This document shows, piece after piece, positions 1-8,520 of a stretch of DNA of 64,000 nt (its first letter is position 1; every line of letters starts with the position of its first letter). The stretch spans positions 283,886 through 347,885 of the forward strand of contig NZ_WTYV01000003.1 of the NCBI RefSeq assembly GCF_009827655.1, given 5' to 3'. The DNA is from Alteraurantiacibacter buctensis. Lineage in GTDB: Bacteria > Pseudomonadota > Alphaproteobacteria > Sphingomonadales > Sphingomonadaceae. Made by a program: the position numbers and the translations under genes. Below the pieces are notes generated by a model. It saw only the letters and a program-made list of their open reading frames with translations, was not told where the DNA came from and searched no databases.

Positions 1-1257
1 GCCCGCGTTGAAGAAGGTGCCACCATAGCTGTCGAGCAGGGCGCGGCAGGCGGCGGCGTGCTCGGGGGTGGTGTCCTCTGCCGTCACCACGTCGTCCGGG
101 CTCCAGTGCATTCGCTGCAGGGGTTCGGGGCGCACGGGGAAGGGCTGGGTGGGGCTGTACCATTCGCCCGGCACGTCACCGCGCGCCACCAGCATCTCGT
201 TCACGCCGTGGATCGGCTCACCCGTGCGGCGGTTAAGGATATACATCAGGCCGTTCTTACCGGTCTCCGCCAGGGCGGGGATGCGCTGCCCGTCGATGGT
301 CACGTCAAACAGCACCGGCGGGGCGGGCAGGTCCCAGTCCCACAACTCGTGGTGGATCGTCTGGAAGTGCCAGCGATAGGCACCGGTCTCGATGTCCACC
401 GCCACCACGGAATTGGAGTAGAGGTTGTCGCCTGGCCGGTCGCCGCCGTAATAGTTGGGGCCGGGGCTGCCCAGCGTCATGTAGAGCATGCCCGTTTCCA
501 CGTCCGCCGTGGTGTACCACACCCACATGTTGGCTCCGGGCCGGTCGCGCCAGCTGTCGTTGCCCCAGGTCTCGTTGCCCGGTTCGCCCGGATGCGGAAT
601 GGTGTTGAAGCGCCACTTGAAGGCCCCGGTGCGGGCATCGAAGGCGCGGGTGTCACCATCGCCCCCATCCACCTCGGAAACAATCGGGCGCTCGGGTGTC
701 CAGGCACCGATCACCAGGGTGTTGCGGAAAATGCTGGGCGGATAGGGATAGCTGGCGCCGTCCCACGTCAGCTCGCCATCGTTGGCAAAACGCCGGTCCA
801 CCCGGCCGGTGCGGGCATCCAGCGCCACAATGGAATTGCCGGGATTGTAGTAGACGCGCGGGCGGGTGTGCCGGTCGCCGGGCCAGTAGGTGACGGAACG
901 GCGCGCCAGTTGCCCCTCGCCCAGCGGATGGCGCCATATCTCGCGGCCGGTATCGGCTTCCAGCGCCACTATGGCATTGCCCAGCGGCACGTACATTACC
1001 CCATCGACTACCACGGGCACGGTGCCGGCCAGGATCGTCGCCCCGCCTTCGGGGCGCAGGCGGAACGACCAGGCGCGTTGCAACCGGTTCACGTTGCTCC
1101 GGTCGATCTGGGTGAGGGGGGAATAGCGCTGGCCGGAATGGTCACGCGCATAGAGCGGCCAGTCACCCGGATCGGCATCCTGCGCCGTCAGCGGGGTGGA
1201 GAGGACGGTGGCCGCCAGCGCCAGCACCGCCAGCCTGCTTGCATGAACCTTCACCAT
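1..1257 (-). CDS. PQQ-dependent dehydrogenase (glucose-dehydrogenase-like), C-terminus beyond window
   Basis: The N-terminal 419 residues of a periplasmic quinoprotein are present; the rest lies left of base 1. A Sec signal peptide (about residues 1-26, ending near TAQDAD) is followed by beta-propeller blades with typical PQQ-protein signatures: WPLYARDHSGQRYSPL near the start, repeated ALDxxTGxxxW motifs, and HHELWDWDLPAPP. The last resembles membrane glucose dehydrogenase rather than methanol dehydrogenase, and the adjacent Cys pair of the latter is absent. Unlike Gcd it has a cleavable signal instead of a five-helix anchor. The ATG is preceded by GGGGAG. It is the last visible gene of a minus-strand run with an alpha/beta hydrolase, an FAD monooxygenase and a PQQ alcohol dehydrogenase, so an alcohol or sugar substrate of that pathway is likely but not identified. 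Confidence 0.85.
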   Translation of the reverse strand, partial: MVKVHASRLAVLALAATVLSTPLTAQDADPGDWPLYARDHSGQRYSPLTQIDRSNVNRLQRAWSFRLRPEGGATILAGTVPVVVDGVMYVPLGNAIVALEADTGREIWRHPLGEGQLARRSVTYWPGDRHTRPRVYYNPGNSIVALDARTGRVDRRFANDGELTWDGASYPYPPSIFRNTLVIGAWTPERPIVSEVDGGDGDTRAFDARTGAFKWRFNTIPHPGEPGNETWGNDSWRDRPGANMWVWYTTADVETGMLYMTLGSPGPNYYGGDRPGDNLYSNSVVAVDIETGAYRWHFQTIHHELWDWDLPAPPVLFDVTIDGQRIPALAETGKNGLMYILNRRTGEPIHGVNEMLVARGDVPGEWYSPTQPFPVRPEPLQRMHWSPDDVVTAEDTTPEHAAACRALLDSYGGTFFNAG

Positions 1258-1271
1258 GGCGACTCCCCCCA

Positions 1272-1303
1272 GATTGATCTTGTCTGTCTTGCCGCGATCA
1301 ATC
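1272..1303. repeat. Inverted repeat between hydrolase and PQQ dehydrogenase
   Basis: GATTGATC at 1272-1279 is mirrored by GATCAATC at 1296-1303, perfect 8-base arms with 16 bases between. It fills most of the 63-base gap upstream of the PQQ dehydrogenase start. It could be an operator or an intercistronic hairpin; no T-run follows on the minus strand. Confidence 0.45.
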
Positions 1304-1320
1304 GTTCATTACCATAACGA

Positions 1321-2415
1321 TTACAAGTCCTGCCGCGCGATCCACCCCTCGATCACGGCGGCGACGTCGTCGCTGTTCTTCTCAAGCTGAATGGCATGGC
1401 CATTGCCGTGGATGCCGTGCTCGGCCAGCTTCAGGTGCTCCACGCTGGCGCCAGCCTGGCGCAGGAAATGGACGATGGCGTGGTTGTCCGCCGCCATCCA
1501 GCTTGCCTCCGCCGTCACTACCACGACGGGCATGCGGGAGAGCGCGGGCAAGCGGCGGGCGGGTTCAGCCTGCACCTTGTAGGCCACCAGGTCAGGGCCG
1601 GGGCTGGGCAGATCCATGCTGGCCAGAACCTCGCCATCGGCCAGCGGCGGATCGAAGGTGAGCGGGGCATGGGTGATGCCAAAGGGCAGGGCGCCGCTGA
1701 TGGCGCTGAACGGTGGGCCGAGCGGCTCCACCGCCACCAGCGCCTTGACCAGATCGGGCCGCGCATCGGCAATCAGCCAGCCCGGCGGGCCACCGGCGGA
1801 GTGGGTCAGCAGCACTGCGGGTCCGATGCGGCACAGCAGCTCCGCCCCTGCGCGCTGGGCATCCTTCTGCCACTGCGCGGGATCGGCCAGCGTGGGCCCG
1901 GTGCCCGCCAGGAACGACAGGAACGCCGGGTCCTCCAGCGTGCCGCTGCCCGGCCACTGGGTGTGCAGGCGTGCCTGCGGGTAATTGTCGGGGAACGCCT
2001 CGGGGCGCGAGAACAGCCGCTCCAGTGCAATGTTCGGGCCAGGCGCGGCTATCTCGCCCTGCACCGCAGGGTGGAACGGGCTGCGGCCGTGCTGCGGGCG
2101 ATCCACCACGTAGACCGCCCAGCCGCGGCGCACGAACCAGTGGACCCAGCCTTCGCGCCCGTCCGCCGTGCCCAGGAAGTCGGTGCCCTGGCCGCCGCCG
2201 CCGTGGATCATCACGATCGGCAGGGGATGGCGCAATTCCTGCGGGATCCAGTATTCCACGTACTGCTGCCCGCGCATGGCCTTGCCCGCCTGCGGATGGT
2301 CGACCAGCTCGCCCCCGGTCCAGAAGAAGCCCTGCGCGGCCAGCCGCAGCGGATTGGCCTGGCCTGCCGCGTGCAGGTCAGCCGGGCGATAGGATCTGCG
2401 GCCAGTCTCACTCAT
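1321..2415 (-). CDS. Alpha/beta hydrolase, esterase-713-like
   Basis: A 364-residue cytoplasmic hydrolase with no signal peptide. The oxyanion region is MIHGGGGQGTDF (about 69-80). The nucleophile elbow is LLTHSAGG with Ser206, a THSAG variant of the GxSxG motif like that of the esterase-713 group. A late AEHGIHGNGHA segment can supply the catalytic histidine. The ATG at 2415 follows GAGGAGG that overlaps the stop of the FAD monooxygenase 10 bases upstream, so translation is probably coupled. The longer open frame to 2520 lies inside the monooxygenase gene and was not used. In context it would hydrolyse an ester, lactone or ring-cleavage product. The substrate is unknown. Confidence 0.82.
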   Translation of the reverse strand: MSETGRRSYRPADLHAAGQANPLRLAAQGFFWTGGELVDHPQAGKAMRGQQYVEYWIPQELRHPLPIVMIHGGGGQGTDFLGTADGREGWVHWFVRRGWAVYVVDRPQHGRSPFHPAVQGEIAAPGPNIALERLFSRPEAFPDNYPQARLHTQWPGSGTLEDPAFLSFLAGTGPTLADPAQWQKDAQRAGAELLCRIGPAVLLTHSAGGPPGWLIADARPDLVKALVAVEPLGPPFSAISGALPFGITHAPLTFDPPLADGEVLASMDLPSPGPDLVAYKVQAEPARRLPALSRMPVVVVTAEASWMAADNHAIVHFLRQAGASVEHLKLAEHGIHGNGHAIQLEKNSDDVAAVIEGWIARQDL

Positions 2416-2425
2416 GCGAACCTCC

Positions 2426-3679
2426 TCAATGAATCTGGCCCTTGCGGTCACGGATGTTGATCGCCACCCGGTCGCTGGGGTCGGCATCGGCCCAGCGGCT
2501 GGCGGGCCGCAGCACATCACCGATCACCTTGTAGGCAAACAGCATCAGCAGCGCGCCGCTTTCCGGATTGCTATCCAGCGCCTTGATGAAGCCCAGGTCC
2601 TTCTGCCGCTGCTCCGGGTCCTTTTCCTGCAACATCCGCTTGTTCTCGGTGGCGGCGGGGGAGACGACTTCCCAGAACACCCGCCGCCGCTCATCGCTGA
2701 ACCGCTGCAGGATGCCTTCATCCTCTTCCCCACGCAGCACCGCGCCCAGCACATCGGCCAGGACCACGCCGGTCCACAGCCCGCTGGTAAGGCCCAGCCC
2801 ACCGCACGGGTTGGTGGCGTGGGCGGCATCGCCCGCCAGCAGCACGTGGCCTTTCACCAGCGTTTCCGCCGCCCGCTGGTGCAGCATGTAGGGGCTGGCG
2901 GAGACGATCTGGTAATCCTTGCGTCCCTGCATGAACCACTCGTACCGCTGGTGGATGCGCTCCTCGAAGCTTTCCTCCGGCAATGCGGAATCCTCCATGT
3001 AGGTGCAGCGCCACAGCCCGTGCGTATCAAGCTGGGCAATCACCGCCATGTTCACCGGGTCGCACACGAAGTTGGCCTGCTGGTAGCCGAGTTCGGTGAA
3101 GGGGAATTTGACGTTGGTGGCCACGAACCGCTCCGGCCAGGTGTGGCCCTCGAATTCGATGCCTGCCAACTTGCGCACGGTGCTGCGCGCGCCATCGCAG
3201 CCGATCAGCCACTTCGCGGCGAATGTCTCCGCCCCGTCCGGCCCGTGGACCTGCGCCACTACCCCGTCTGCGCCATCGGTGAACGAGAGGAGTTCGCGCC
3301 CGAACAGCACCTCCACCCCCAGCTTCTGCGCGTGTTCCATGGCTACGCGCGCAACATCGTGCTGGCCCACGTGGATCTGGTAATCGTACTTGATGCCCTC
3401 CACCGGCTGGGTGATGACCACCGAGCTGTAGCCGAATTCGGGGACATGGGTGCCAAAGGCGCGGTTGCGAAAGCCGATCGCGTCAAGATCGTCCAGGATC
3501 CCCAGTTCCTCCAGCACCACCAGTGTGGAGGGGAAATAGACGGCGGCGCGGGGGCTGTTGATGATGTGGGGCTCACGCTCGATCACCCGCACGCTGGCTC
3601 CGCCCTGTGCTAGGGTGAGGGCGGTGAGCATTCCCACCGGGCCCGCACCGACAATCAGGACATCGGTCTTCGCAGTCAT
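2426..3679 (-). CDS. FAD-dependent monooxygenase (aromatic hydroxylase family)
   Basis: A 417-residue flavoprotein hydroxylase. The Rossmann motif GAGPVG is at 11-16, a DG motif (LIGCDGARSTVRKLAG) lies mid-protein, and the GD motif GDAAHATNPCGGLGL contacts the FAD ribose and pyrophosphate. This set defines the single-component group A hydroxylases (PHBH, MhpA, PheA, TfdB). It would hydroxylate an aromatic ring using NAD(P)H and O2. The ATG overlaps the stop of the PQQ alcohol dehydrogenase as TGATG, so the two are probably translationally coupled. The C-terminal thioredoxin-like domain of PheA is absent at this length. Substrate unknown; a lignin-type phenolic is an inference from the neighbourhood. 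Confidence 0.87.
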   Translation of the reverse strand: MTAKTDVLIVGAGPVGMLTALTLAQGGASVRVIEREPHIINSPRAAVYFPSTLVVLEELGILDDLDAIGFRNRAFGTHVPEFGYSSVVITQPVEGIKYDYQIHVGQHDVARVAMEHAQKLGVEVLFGRELLSFTDGADGVVAQVHGPDGAETFAAKWLIGCDGARSTVRKLAGIEFEGHTWPERFVATNVKFPFTELGYQQANFVCDPVNMAVIAQLDTHGLWRCTYMEDSALPEESFEERIHQRYEWFMQGRKDYQIVSASPYMLHQRAAETLVKGHVLLAGDAAHATNPCGGLGLTSGLWTGVVLADVLGAVLRGEEDEGILQRFSDERRRVFWEVVSPAATENKRMLQEKDPEQRQKDLGFIKALDSNPESGALLMLFAYKVIGDVLRPASRWADADPSDRVAINIRDRKGQIH

Positions 3680-5784
3680 CAATTCTCCTCCGCCGCGCGG
3701 CGTTCTGCTTCGGTTACGACATAGGCGCGCACGGCCTCGATCTGGCTGTCGCTCAACCACGGGCTGAAGCTGATCATGCCGCGCTGGGCCAGGGTGCCGC
3801 CAGCCACCACGGCCTTCCATGCCTGCGCACTGGTGGCCACGGGGCTGCGCATCAGGTTGGGGTTGACCGGGCCATTGTGGCAAATGGTGCAGAACGCCAG
3901 GTATTGCGCCTGCCCCTCGGCCACCTGCGAAGGGGTAAACTGTTCGTCTGTGGAGACATAGGGCGGCGGCACATAGGGCGGCAATTCGGGCAGCGTGCCC
4001 GTGCCGCCGATGCGGAACACCAGCAGCATGCCGTTGGCGGCAGGACGGCGCATCTGGTCGCTCTGGCTGGCCATACCCATCGACCCGCCATAGCCGGCCA
4101 GCACCGCCACATACTGCACCCCGTCGGCGCGGAAGGTGATCGGCCCGGCCATGATCCCGCGCTCCTGCCGGAAGGTCCACAGCTCCTTCCCATCGCGCGC
4201 GTCATAGGCATGGAAGGTGCCATCGGCCGTGCCCTGGAACACCAGGTTGCCGCCGGTCGCCAGCGTGCCGCCGCTCCACGGCCAGTCGCGGTCGATCCCC
4301 CATACTTCACGCTGGTTCACCGGGTCCCAGGCCACCAGCCGGCCCTTGGTGCGTGCGGTCAGGTAGGCGCGGCGCGCTTCCGGGGTGGCGCCCGGCACCA
4401 TGCCTTCGGGCGGAGCCAGGAACGAGACGCCCGTGTTCCAGCGGCCGATGTGGCGTTCGAAATCGCTGTCATCGGCATAGGCGCTGGGCACCTGCATGGA
4501 GGGGATATAGACGAGGCCCGTCTGCGGCGAATAGCTCATCGGGTGCCAGGCGTGGGCACCAAGGCCGCTGGGGGTGATCAGGAACGGGGCATCGGCAAAG
4601 CGCGCCTCGGGCACTTCCACGGGGCGGCCGGTGGCCAGATCAATCCGTTCGGCCCAGGTCTGGTCGGTAAACTCCTCGGCGCTGATCAGCTTTCCGTTGC
4701 TGCGGTCGATGACATAGAAGAACCCGTTCTTCGGCGCCTGCATCACCACCTTGCGGGGCTGGCCGTCGATAGTGAGATCGGCCAGCGTCATCTGCTGGGT
4801 GGCGGTATAGTCCCATGTCTCGCCGGGATTGAGCTGGTAGTGCCACTTGTAGGCCCCGGTATCGGGATCGAGCGCCAGGATGGATGTGAGGAACAGGTTG
4901 TCGCCCACCCCGTCGCTGCGCACCCGGTGGTTCCAGGGGCTGCCGTTGCCCACGCCTATCAGCAACTGGTCGAAATCCGCGTCATACACGATCGAATCCC
5001 ACACAGTCCCGCCGCCGCCCAGCTCCCACCAGTCGCCGCTCCAGGTGCTCTGCGCCATGCGGGCCATGATCTCGTCGCTTGCGGCCCCGTCCGGCCCGTC
5101 TGCCGGGTTGCCGGGCACGGTGTAGAAGCGCCACACCATGTCGCCGCTGTCCGCATCGTAGGCCGAGACATAGCCGCGCACGCCCATTTCCGCGCCGGAA
5201 TTGCCGATGATCACCTTGCCCCGCACCACGCGCGGTGCGCCGGTGATGGTATAGGGCTTGGCCTGGTCCACCGTTACCACGTCCCACAGCTTGCTGCCGT
5301 CTGCGGCATCTAGCGCGATCAGTCGCCCGTCGATGGTGCCGATGAAGACCTTGCCTTCCCACACGGCCACGCCGCGGTTGACCACATCGCAACAGGCATG
5401 GGCGCCCTTGGCCCCGTCAACTTGCGGATCGAAGCGCCACAGCACCTCGCCGGTGGCGGCGTTTACGGCCAGAACCTTGTCCCACGCGGTGGACAGGTAC
5501 ATCGTGCCGTCGACTACGATGGGAGTGGCTTCCTGCCCGCGGTTGGTATCGAACTCCACCGCATAGGCGAGGGATAGCTGGCCCACGTTATCGGTGGTGA
5601 TGTCGTCCAGCGGGCTGAAGCGGTCCTCGGCATAGGTGCGGCCGTGGCTCAGCCAGTTGTCGGGATCCCCGGCGGCGGCGAGCAGGCGCTCCTCGGTGAC
5701 GTTACCGTATTCGGGTTGCGCGTCACAGCCCGCCAGCAGCAGCGCCACGGCGGCAAAAATCAGGGTCTTGCGGCCCACAATCAT
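3679..5784 (-). CDS. PQQ-dependent alcohol dehydrogenase with C-terminal haem c domain, lipoprotein
   Basis: A 701-residue quinohaemoprotein alcohol dehydrogenase. The signal peptide ends in the lipobox LAGC (Cys20), predicting a membrane-anchored lipoprotein. The propeller carries the adjacent cysteine pair HACCD (131-132) of methanol/ethanol-type enzymes and GNSGAEMGVRGYV. A C-terminal cytochrome c domain has CTICH (632-636) and a likely axial Met near 670. It should oxidise an alcohol in the periplasm and pass electrons internally from PQQ to haem. The ATG at 5784 follows GGGGAG; the longer upstream start lacks a site. It heads a run with the FAD monooxygenase and hydrolase, 66 bases after the glycerate-kinase-like gene. 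No PQQ biosynthesis genes are in the window. Confidence 0.9.
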   Translation of the reverse strand: MIVGRKTLIFAAVALLLAGCDAQPEYGNVTEERLLAAAGDPDNWLSHGRTYAEDRFSPLDDITTDNVGQLSLAYAVEFDTNRGQEATPIVVDGTMYLSTAWDKVLAVNAATGEVLWRFDPQVDGAKGAHACCDVVNRGVAVWEGKVFIGTIDGRLIALDAADGSKLWDVVTVDQAKPYTITGAPRVVRGKVIIGNSGAEMGVRGYVSAYDADSGDMVWRFYTVPGNPADGPDGAASDEIMARMAQSTWSGDWWELGGGGTVWDSIVYDADFDQLLIGVGNGSPWNHRVRSDGVGDNLFLTSILALDPDTGAYKWHYQLNPGETWDYTATQQMTLADLTIDGQPRKVVMQAPKNGFFYVIDRSNGKLISAEEFTDQTWAERIDLATGRPVEVPEARFADAPFLITPSGLGAHAWHPMSYSPQTGLVYIPSMQVPSAYADDSDFERHIGRWNTGVSFLAPPEGMVPGATPEARRAYLTARTKGRLVAWDPVNQREVWGIDRDWPWSGGTLATGGNLVFQGTADGTFHAYDARDGKELWTFRQERGIMAGPITFRADGVQYVAVLAGYGGSMGMASQSDQMRRPAANGMLLVFRIGGTGTLPELPPYVPPPYVSTDEQFTPSQVAEGQAQYLAFCTICHNGPVNPNLMRSPVATSAQAWKAVVAGGTLAQRGMISFSPWLSDSQIEAVRAYVVTEAERRAAEEN

Positions 5785-5850
5785 GCTAACTCCCCACCCA
5801 ATCAATGCGCCTCTTGGCGGGCGTCATTATCACGAACGTTAGAATCAAAT

Positions 5851-6726
5851 TCAGCCCGACGCGAGTCCCTTCACGGGTCCGTGCGGTGTCTGGTCGGGGC
5901 CAATGCGGAACACGATGTCCGCCTGGTCCGGCAGCGCGGCCAGCATGTGCCGGGTCAGCCGTTCGTAATGCTGGCAGAAGCGGGCGAGGGCGGCCTGGTC
6001 CATCAGCCCCGGTGCATCGGGGCGGGTGGCGCGCAGCCGGTCTTCCTGCCGCTGGCGGTTGGCAAGTACCGCATCGAAACCATCGACGGCCAGCATGACC
6101 AGCAGGTCCAGCCGGGCAAACAGAGCGGCATAGTCACCCTTCAGCCAGATGTTGGCGACGCTGCGCCACACACCGTCCGAATCCTCGCCCTGCTCCAGCC
6201 GGTTGACGGGTTGCAGCAGGTCCATGTCGGCCTGCGGCGGGCATCCCACGCACCAGCCTTCGAACAGCAGCACGTCAACGGGCCCCTCGATGCGTTCGGT
6301 GACGTTCAGGGGCTCGTCCGTTCCCTTGTCGAAGCGGGGCAGGGCCAGGTTGCGGCCCGCCGCGAGGTCGTCGAAGATCGCCAGCCCCCGCGCGGGAGCA
6401 TGGGTGCCGGGCACGCCGCGCGTGGCGAACAGCGGATGGACCTGCTCTGCCAGCCGCTGCCGGTCTGCCTTGCCGAGGTAGAGATCATCCAGCGAAAGGG
6501 TGGCGGCTTTCAACCCGTGCTCGTCCAGCAGCACTTCAAGGAACGCGCAAAGCGTAGACTTGCCAGAGCCTTGCGCGCCATTGATGCCAACGATCACAGG
6601 ATTCTTGCGGTCGGTCTGCCGGGCGATCTCGTCCGCCAGCGGGCGCCAGTAGCGGTCCACCACCATCCGGTAAGTGCCGGGCAGGCGATGCTGGGCAATC
6701 AGCGCGGCAACCGGATCGTCGTTCAT
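5851..6726 (-). CDS. P-loop kinase, D-glycerate 3-kinase / YggC family
   Basis: A 291-residue kinase with Walker A GAQGSGKST (50-58), followed by SLDDLYLGKADR and LLFEGWCVG. The latter segments are characteristic of the GLYK-type D-glycerate 3-kinases related to uridine and phosphoribulokinases. It would make 3-phosphoglycerate from D-glycerate with ATP. The ATG overlaps the stop of the upstream 2-hydroxyacid dehydrogenase as TGATG, and that enzyme can produce glycerate from hydroxypyruvate, so the pair makes metabolic sense. This gene is third in the operon begun by the LigE-type transferase. The family is well supported; the exact substrate is inferred. Confidence 0.82.
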   Translation of the reverse strand: MNDDPVAALIAQHRLPGTYRMVVDRYWRPLADEIARQTDRKNPVIVGINGAQGSGKSTLCAFLEVLLDEHGLKAATLSLDDLYLGKADRQRLAEQVHPLFATRGVPGTHAPARGLAIFDDLAAGRNLALPRFDKGTDEPLNVTERIEGPVDVLLFEGWCVGCPPQADMDLLQPVNRLEQGEDSDGVWRSVANIWLKGDYAALFARLDLLVMLAVDGFDAVLANRQRQEDRLRATRPDAPGLMDQAALARFCQHYERLTRHMLAALPDQADIVFRIGPDQTPHGPVKGLASG

Positions 6727-7682
6727 CAAACAGCGTTTGGCAGGTCCGCCCCTTCAACGAAAGCTTCCACGTTGGCCAGGGCGCAGAAACCCATCGCCTC
6801 GCGCGTTTCGCGGTTGGCGCTGCCCAGGTGGGGGAGGAGGACAACGTTCTCCAGCCCCAGCAGTTCTGCGGGCACCTGCGGCTCTGCGGGATAGACGTCT
6901 AGCCCCGCACCGGCGAGGTGACCGGAACGCAGGGCAGCGGCCAGCGCGGCGTGGTCCACCAGCGTGCCGCGCGCGGTGTTGATCAGGTAGGCGCCCGGCT
7001 TCATCGCGGCGATGGCGCCTGCATCGATCATGTTGGCCGTGCCCGCACCGCCGGGGGCGTGCAGCGAAACCACGTCAGAAGTGGCCAACAGGCTGTTGAG
7101 ATCAGGGTGAAAGGTTGCGCCAAGTTCCGCTGCAACGGCGTCCTCGCAAGGCCGCCGCCCGTAATAGGCGATCTTCATGCCGAAGCCGTGGTGTGCGCGG
7201 CGCGCTGTGGCGATGCCGATGCGGCCGAAGCCCACGCAGCCCAGCACCTTGCCCTTCAGCGCCTGCCCCACGAGGTGGGTGGGCCGCCAGCCGCTCCACT
7301 GGCCGGCGCGCAGTTCGCGCTCGCCTTCCCCGGCGCGGCGGGTGGCCATGAGGATCAGGGTCAGGGCGATGTCCGCCGTGGCATCGGTCAGCACGCCGGG
7401 GGTGTTGGTGACCGCGATGCCCTTGGCCCGCGCTGCCGCCAGGTCGATGTGATCGAAGCCCACGCCATAGTTGGCGATCAGGCGCACCCTGTCTCCACCG
7501 GCGATCACGCCGGCGTCGATCCGGTCGGACACGGTGGGACACAGCACGTCGTATGCGCCCATCGCCGCCGCCAGGTCGTCCTGGCTCAGCGGCTTGTCGC
7601 CATCGTTGAAGGTCACGTCAAAGCGCGCGGCCAGGGCGGCTTCGACCGCTTCCGGCCAGCGGCGGGTTACCAGTACGCGCAA
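6726..7682 (-). CDS. D-2-hydroxyacid dehydrogenase (glyoxylate/hydroxypyruvate reductase-like)
   Basis: A 318-residue NAD(P)-dependent dehydrogenase. The nucleotide motif GFGRIG is at 151-156 and the catalytic triad is Arg238 (INTARGT), Glu267 (YPAEPQ) and His285 (PHLGSA). Sequence and length fit the GhrB/GyaR group, which reduces glyoxylate or hydroxypyruvate to glycolate or glycerate. The start is read as TTG at 7682: there is no in-frame ATG before residue 41, the first codons encode a normal family N-terminus, and AAGAAGG lies nine bases upstream. Only four bases separate it from the LigE-type gene, and the glycerate-kinase-like gene overlaps its stop, so the three are almost certainly one transcript. 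Confidence 0.87.
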   Translation of the reverse strand: MRVLVTRRWPEAVEAALAARFDVTFNDGDKPLSQDDLAAAMGAYDVLCPTVSDRIDAGVIAGGDRVRLIANYGVGFDHIDLAAARAKGIAVTNTPGVLTDATADIALTLILMATRRAGEGERELRAGQWSGWRPTHLVGQALKGKVLGCVGFGRIGIATARRAHHGFGMKIAYYGRRPCEDAVAAELGATFHPDLNSLLATSDVVSLHAPGGAGTANMIDAGAIAAMKPGAYLINTARGTLVDHAALAAALRSGHLAGAGLDVYPAEPQVPAELLGLENVVLLPHLGSANRETREAMGFCALANVEAFVEGADLPNAV

Positions 7683-7686
7683 ACGG

Positions 7687-8520
7687 TCAGTCCTTCTTCG
7701 TGATGTGTTCGGTTTCGGCGCGGGTGGATGCCGGGCCGGTGTTGCGCTTGTAGATCCCGCCGCGCCAGCTTTCGCGCATGTAGGGTTCCGGCCCGCCTTC
7801 CGGCACCTTCAGGCCATAGAGGTTTATCAGGCCAGGATGGCGGCCAAGCCCGCCGAACAGGTCACGGCAGCGCTCGATCCAGTCGCGCAGGGGGTCGTCC
7901 TCGGCCAGCGAGGGGACCTTGCCCACCGATGCCAGGAACAGGATCGGCCCAAGGATGCGGTAGTCCGCATAGTTGGGGCTGGACCCGCCCAGCCACTGGT
8001 GTTCGCGCAGGGCCATGCGCAGCGGCTCGATCGCGGCGGAGATCTGCGGCAGCCGCTCCTCACGGCCCGCCTGCATGTCTTCCAGCTTCATCCCCAGCAT
8101 CTTCTCGCGGCTGGTGGTGACGTAGTCCTTGTCATGCTCGAAGCACAGGTCGCGATAGTCGGCGCAGAAGCAGCGCATCCACGGCCCCACGGCGGTGGGC
8201 CACCACCACGCATCGAGCGCCTTGGTCAGCGCGGCCACGCTCTCGTGCGGGATCAGCATCGGCCGGTCGGGGTAGGTGGCATCGAGGTATTCGACGATGC
8301 CCCAGCTATCCAGCACCCACTTGCCATCGTCCACGATGGCCGGCAGCCGCTCGGTCTTGCCGCCGGTCCGCTCAAGGATGCCGGTGAAGCCGCCGGGCAC
8401 CACGTCGATATCGAAGCCCTTGTGCTTCAACGCATACTTGGTGGCCCAGACGAACGGACTGGTCGTGGCCCCGTGCGCCATGGTCAGATCATAGAAGGTG
8501 ATGGTGTTGTTGGCCGCCAT
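7687..8520 (-). CDS. LigE-type glutathione S-transferase (beta-etherase homologue)
   Basis: A 277-residue GST with an N-terminal thioredoxin-like fold and a helical C-terminal half. The segments TKYALKHKGFDIDVVPGGF, TGILERTGGKTERLPAIVDD, WVLDSWGIVEYLD and YPDRPML closely match LigE of Sphingobium SYK-6 as I remember it. The later PNYADY and DDPLRDWIERC segments fit too. LigE and LigP use glutathione to cleave the beta-O-4 ether of lignin-derived alpha-keto dimers. The ATG has GAGAGGA upstream; longer open frame toward 8832 is non-coding. It leads the operon with the hydroxyacid dehydrogenase and glycerate kinase. No LigF, LigG or LigD homologue is visible here, so true beta-etherase activity is inferred. 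Confidence 0.88.
   Translation of the reverse strand: MAANNTITFYDLTMAHGATTSPFVWATKYALKHKGFDIDVVPGGFTGILERTGGKTERLPAIVDDGKWVLDSWGIVEYLDATYPDRPMLIPHESVAALTKALDAWWWPTAVGPWMRCFCADYRDLCFEHDKDYVTTSREKMLGMKLEDMQAGREERLPQISAAIEPLRMALREHQWLGGSSPNYADYRILGPILFLASVGKVPSLAEDDPLRDWIERCRDLFGGLGRHPGLINLYGLKVPEGGPEPYMRESWRGGIYKRNTGPASTRAETEHITKKD

Noticed and set aside
58..1317. A 419-residue frame on the plus strand
   Set aside because: It is the reverse shadow of the partial PQQ dehydrogenase, which has a signal peptide and propeller motifs.
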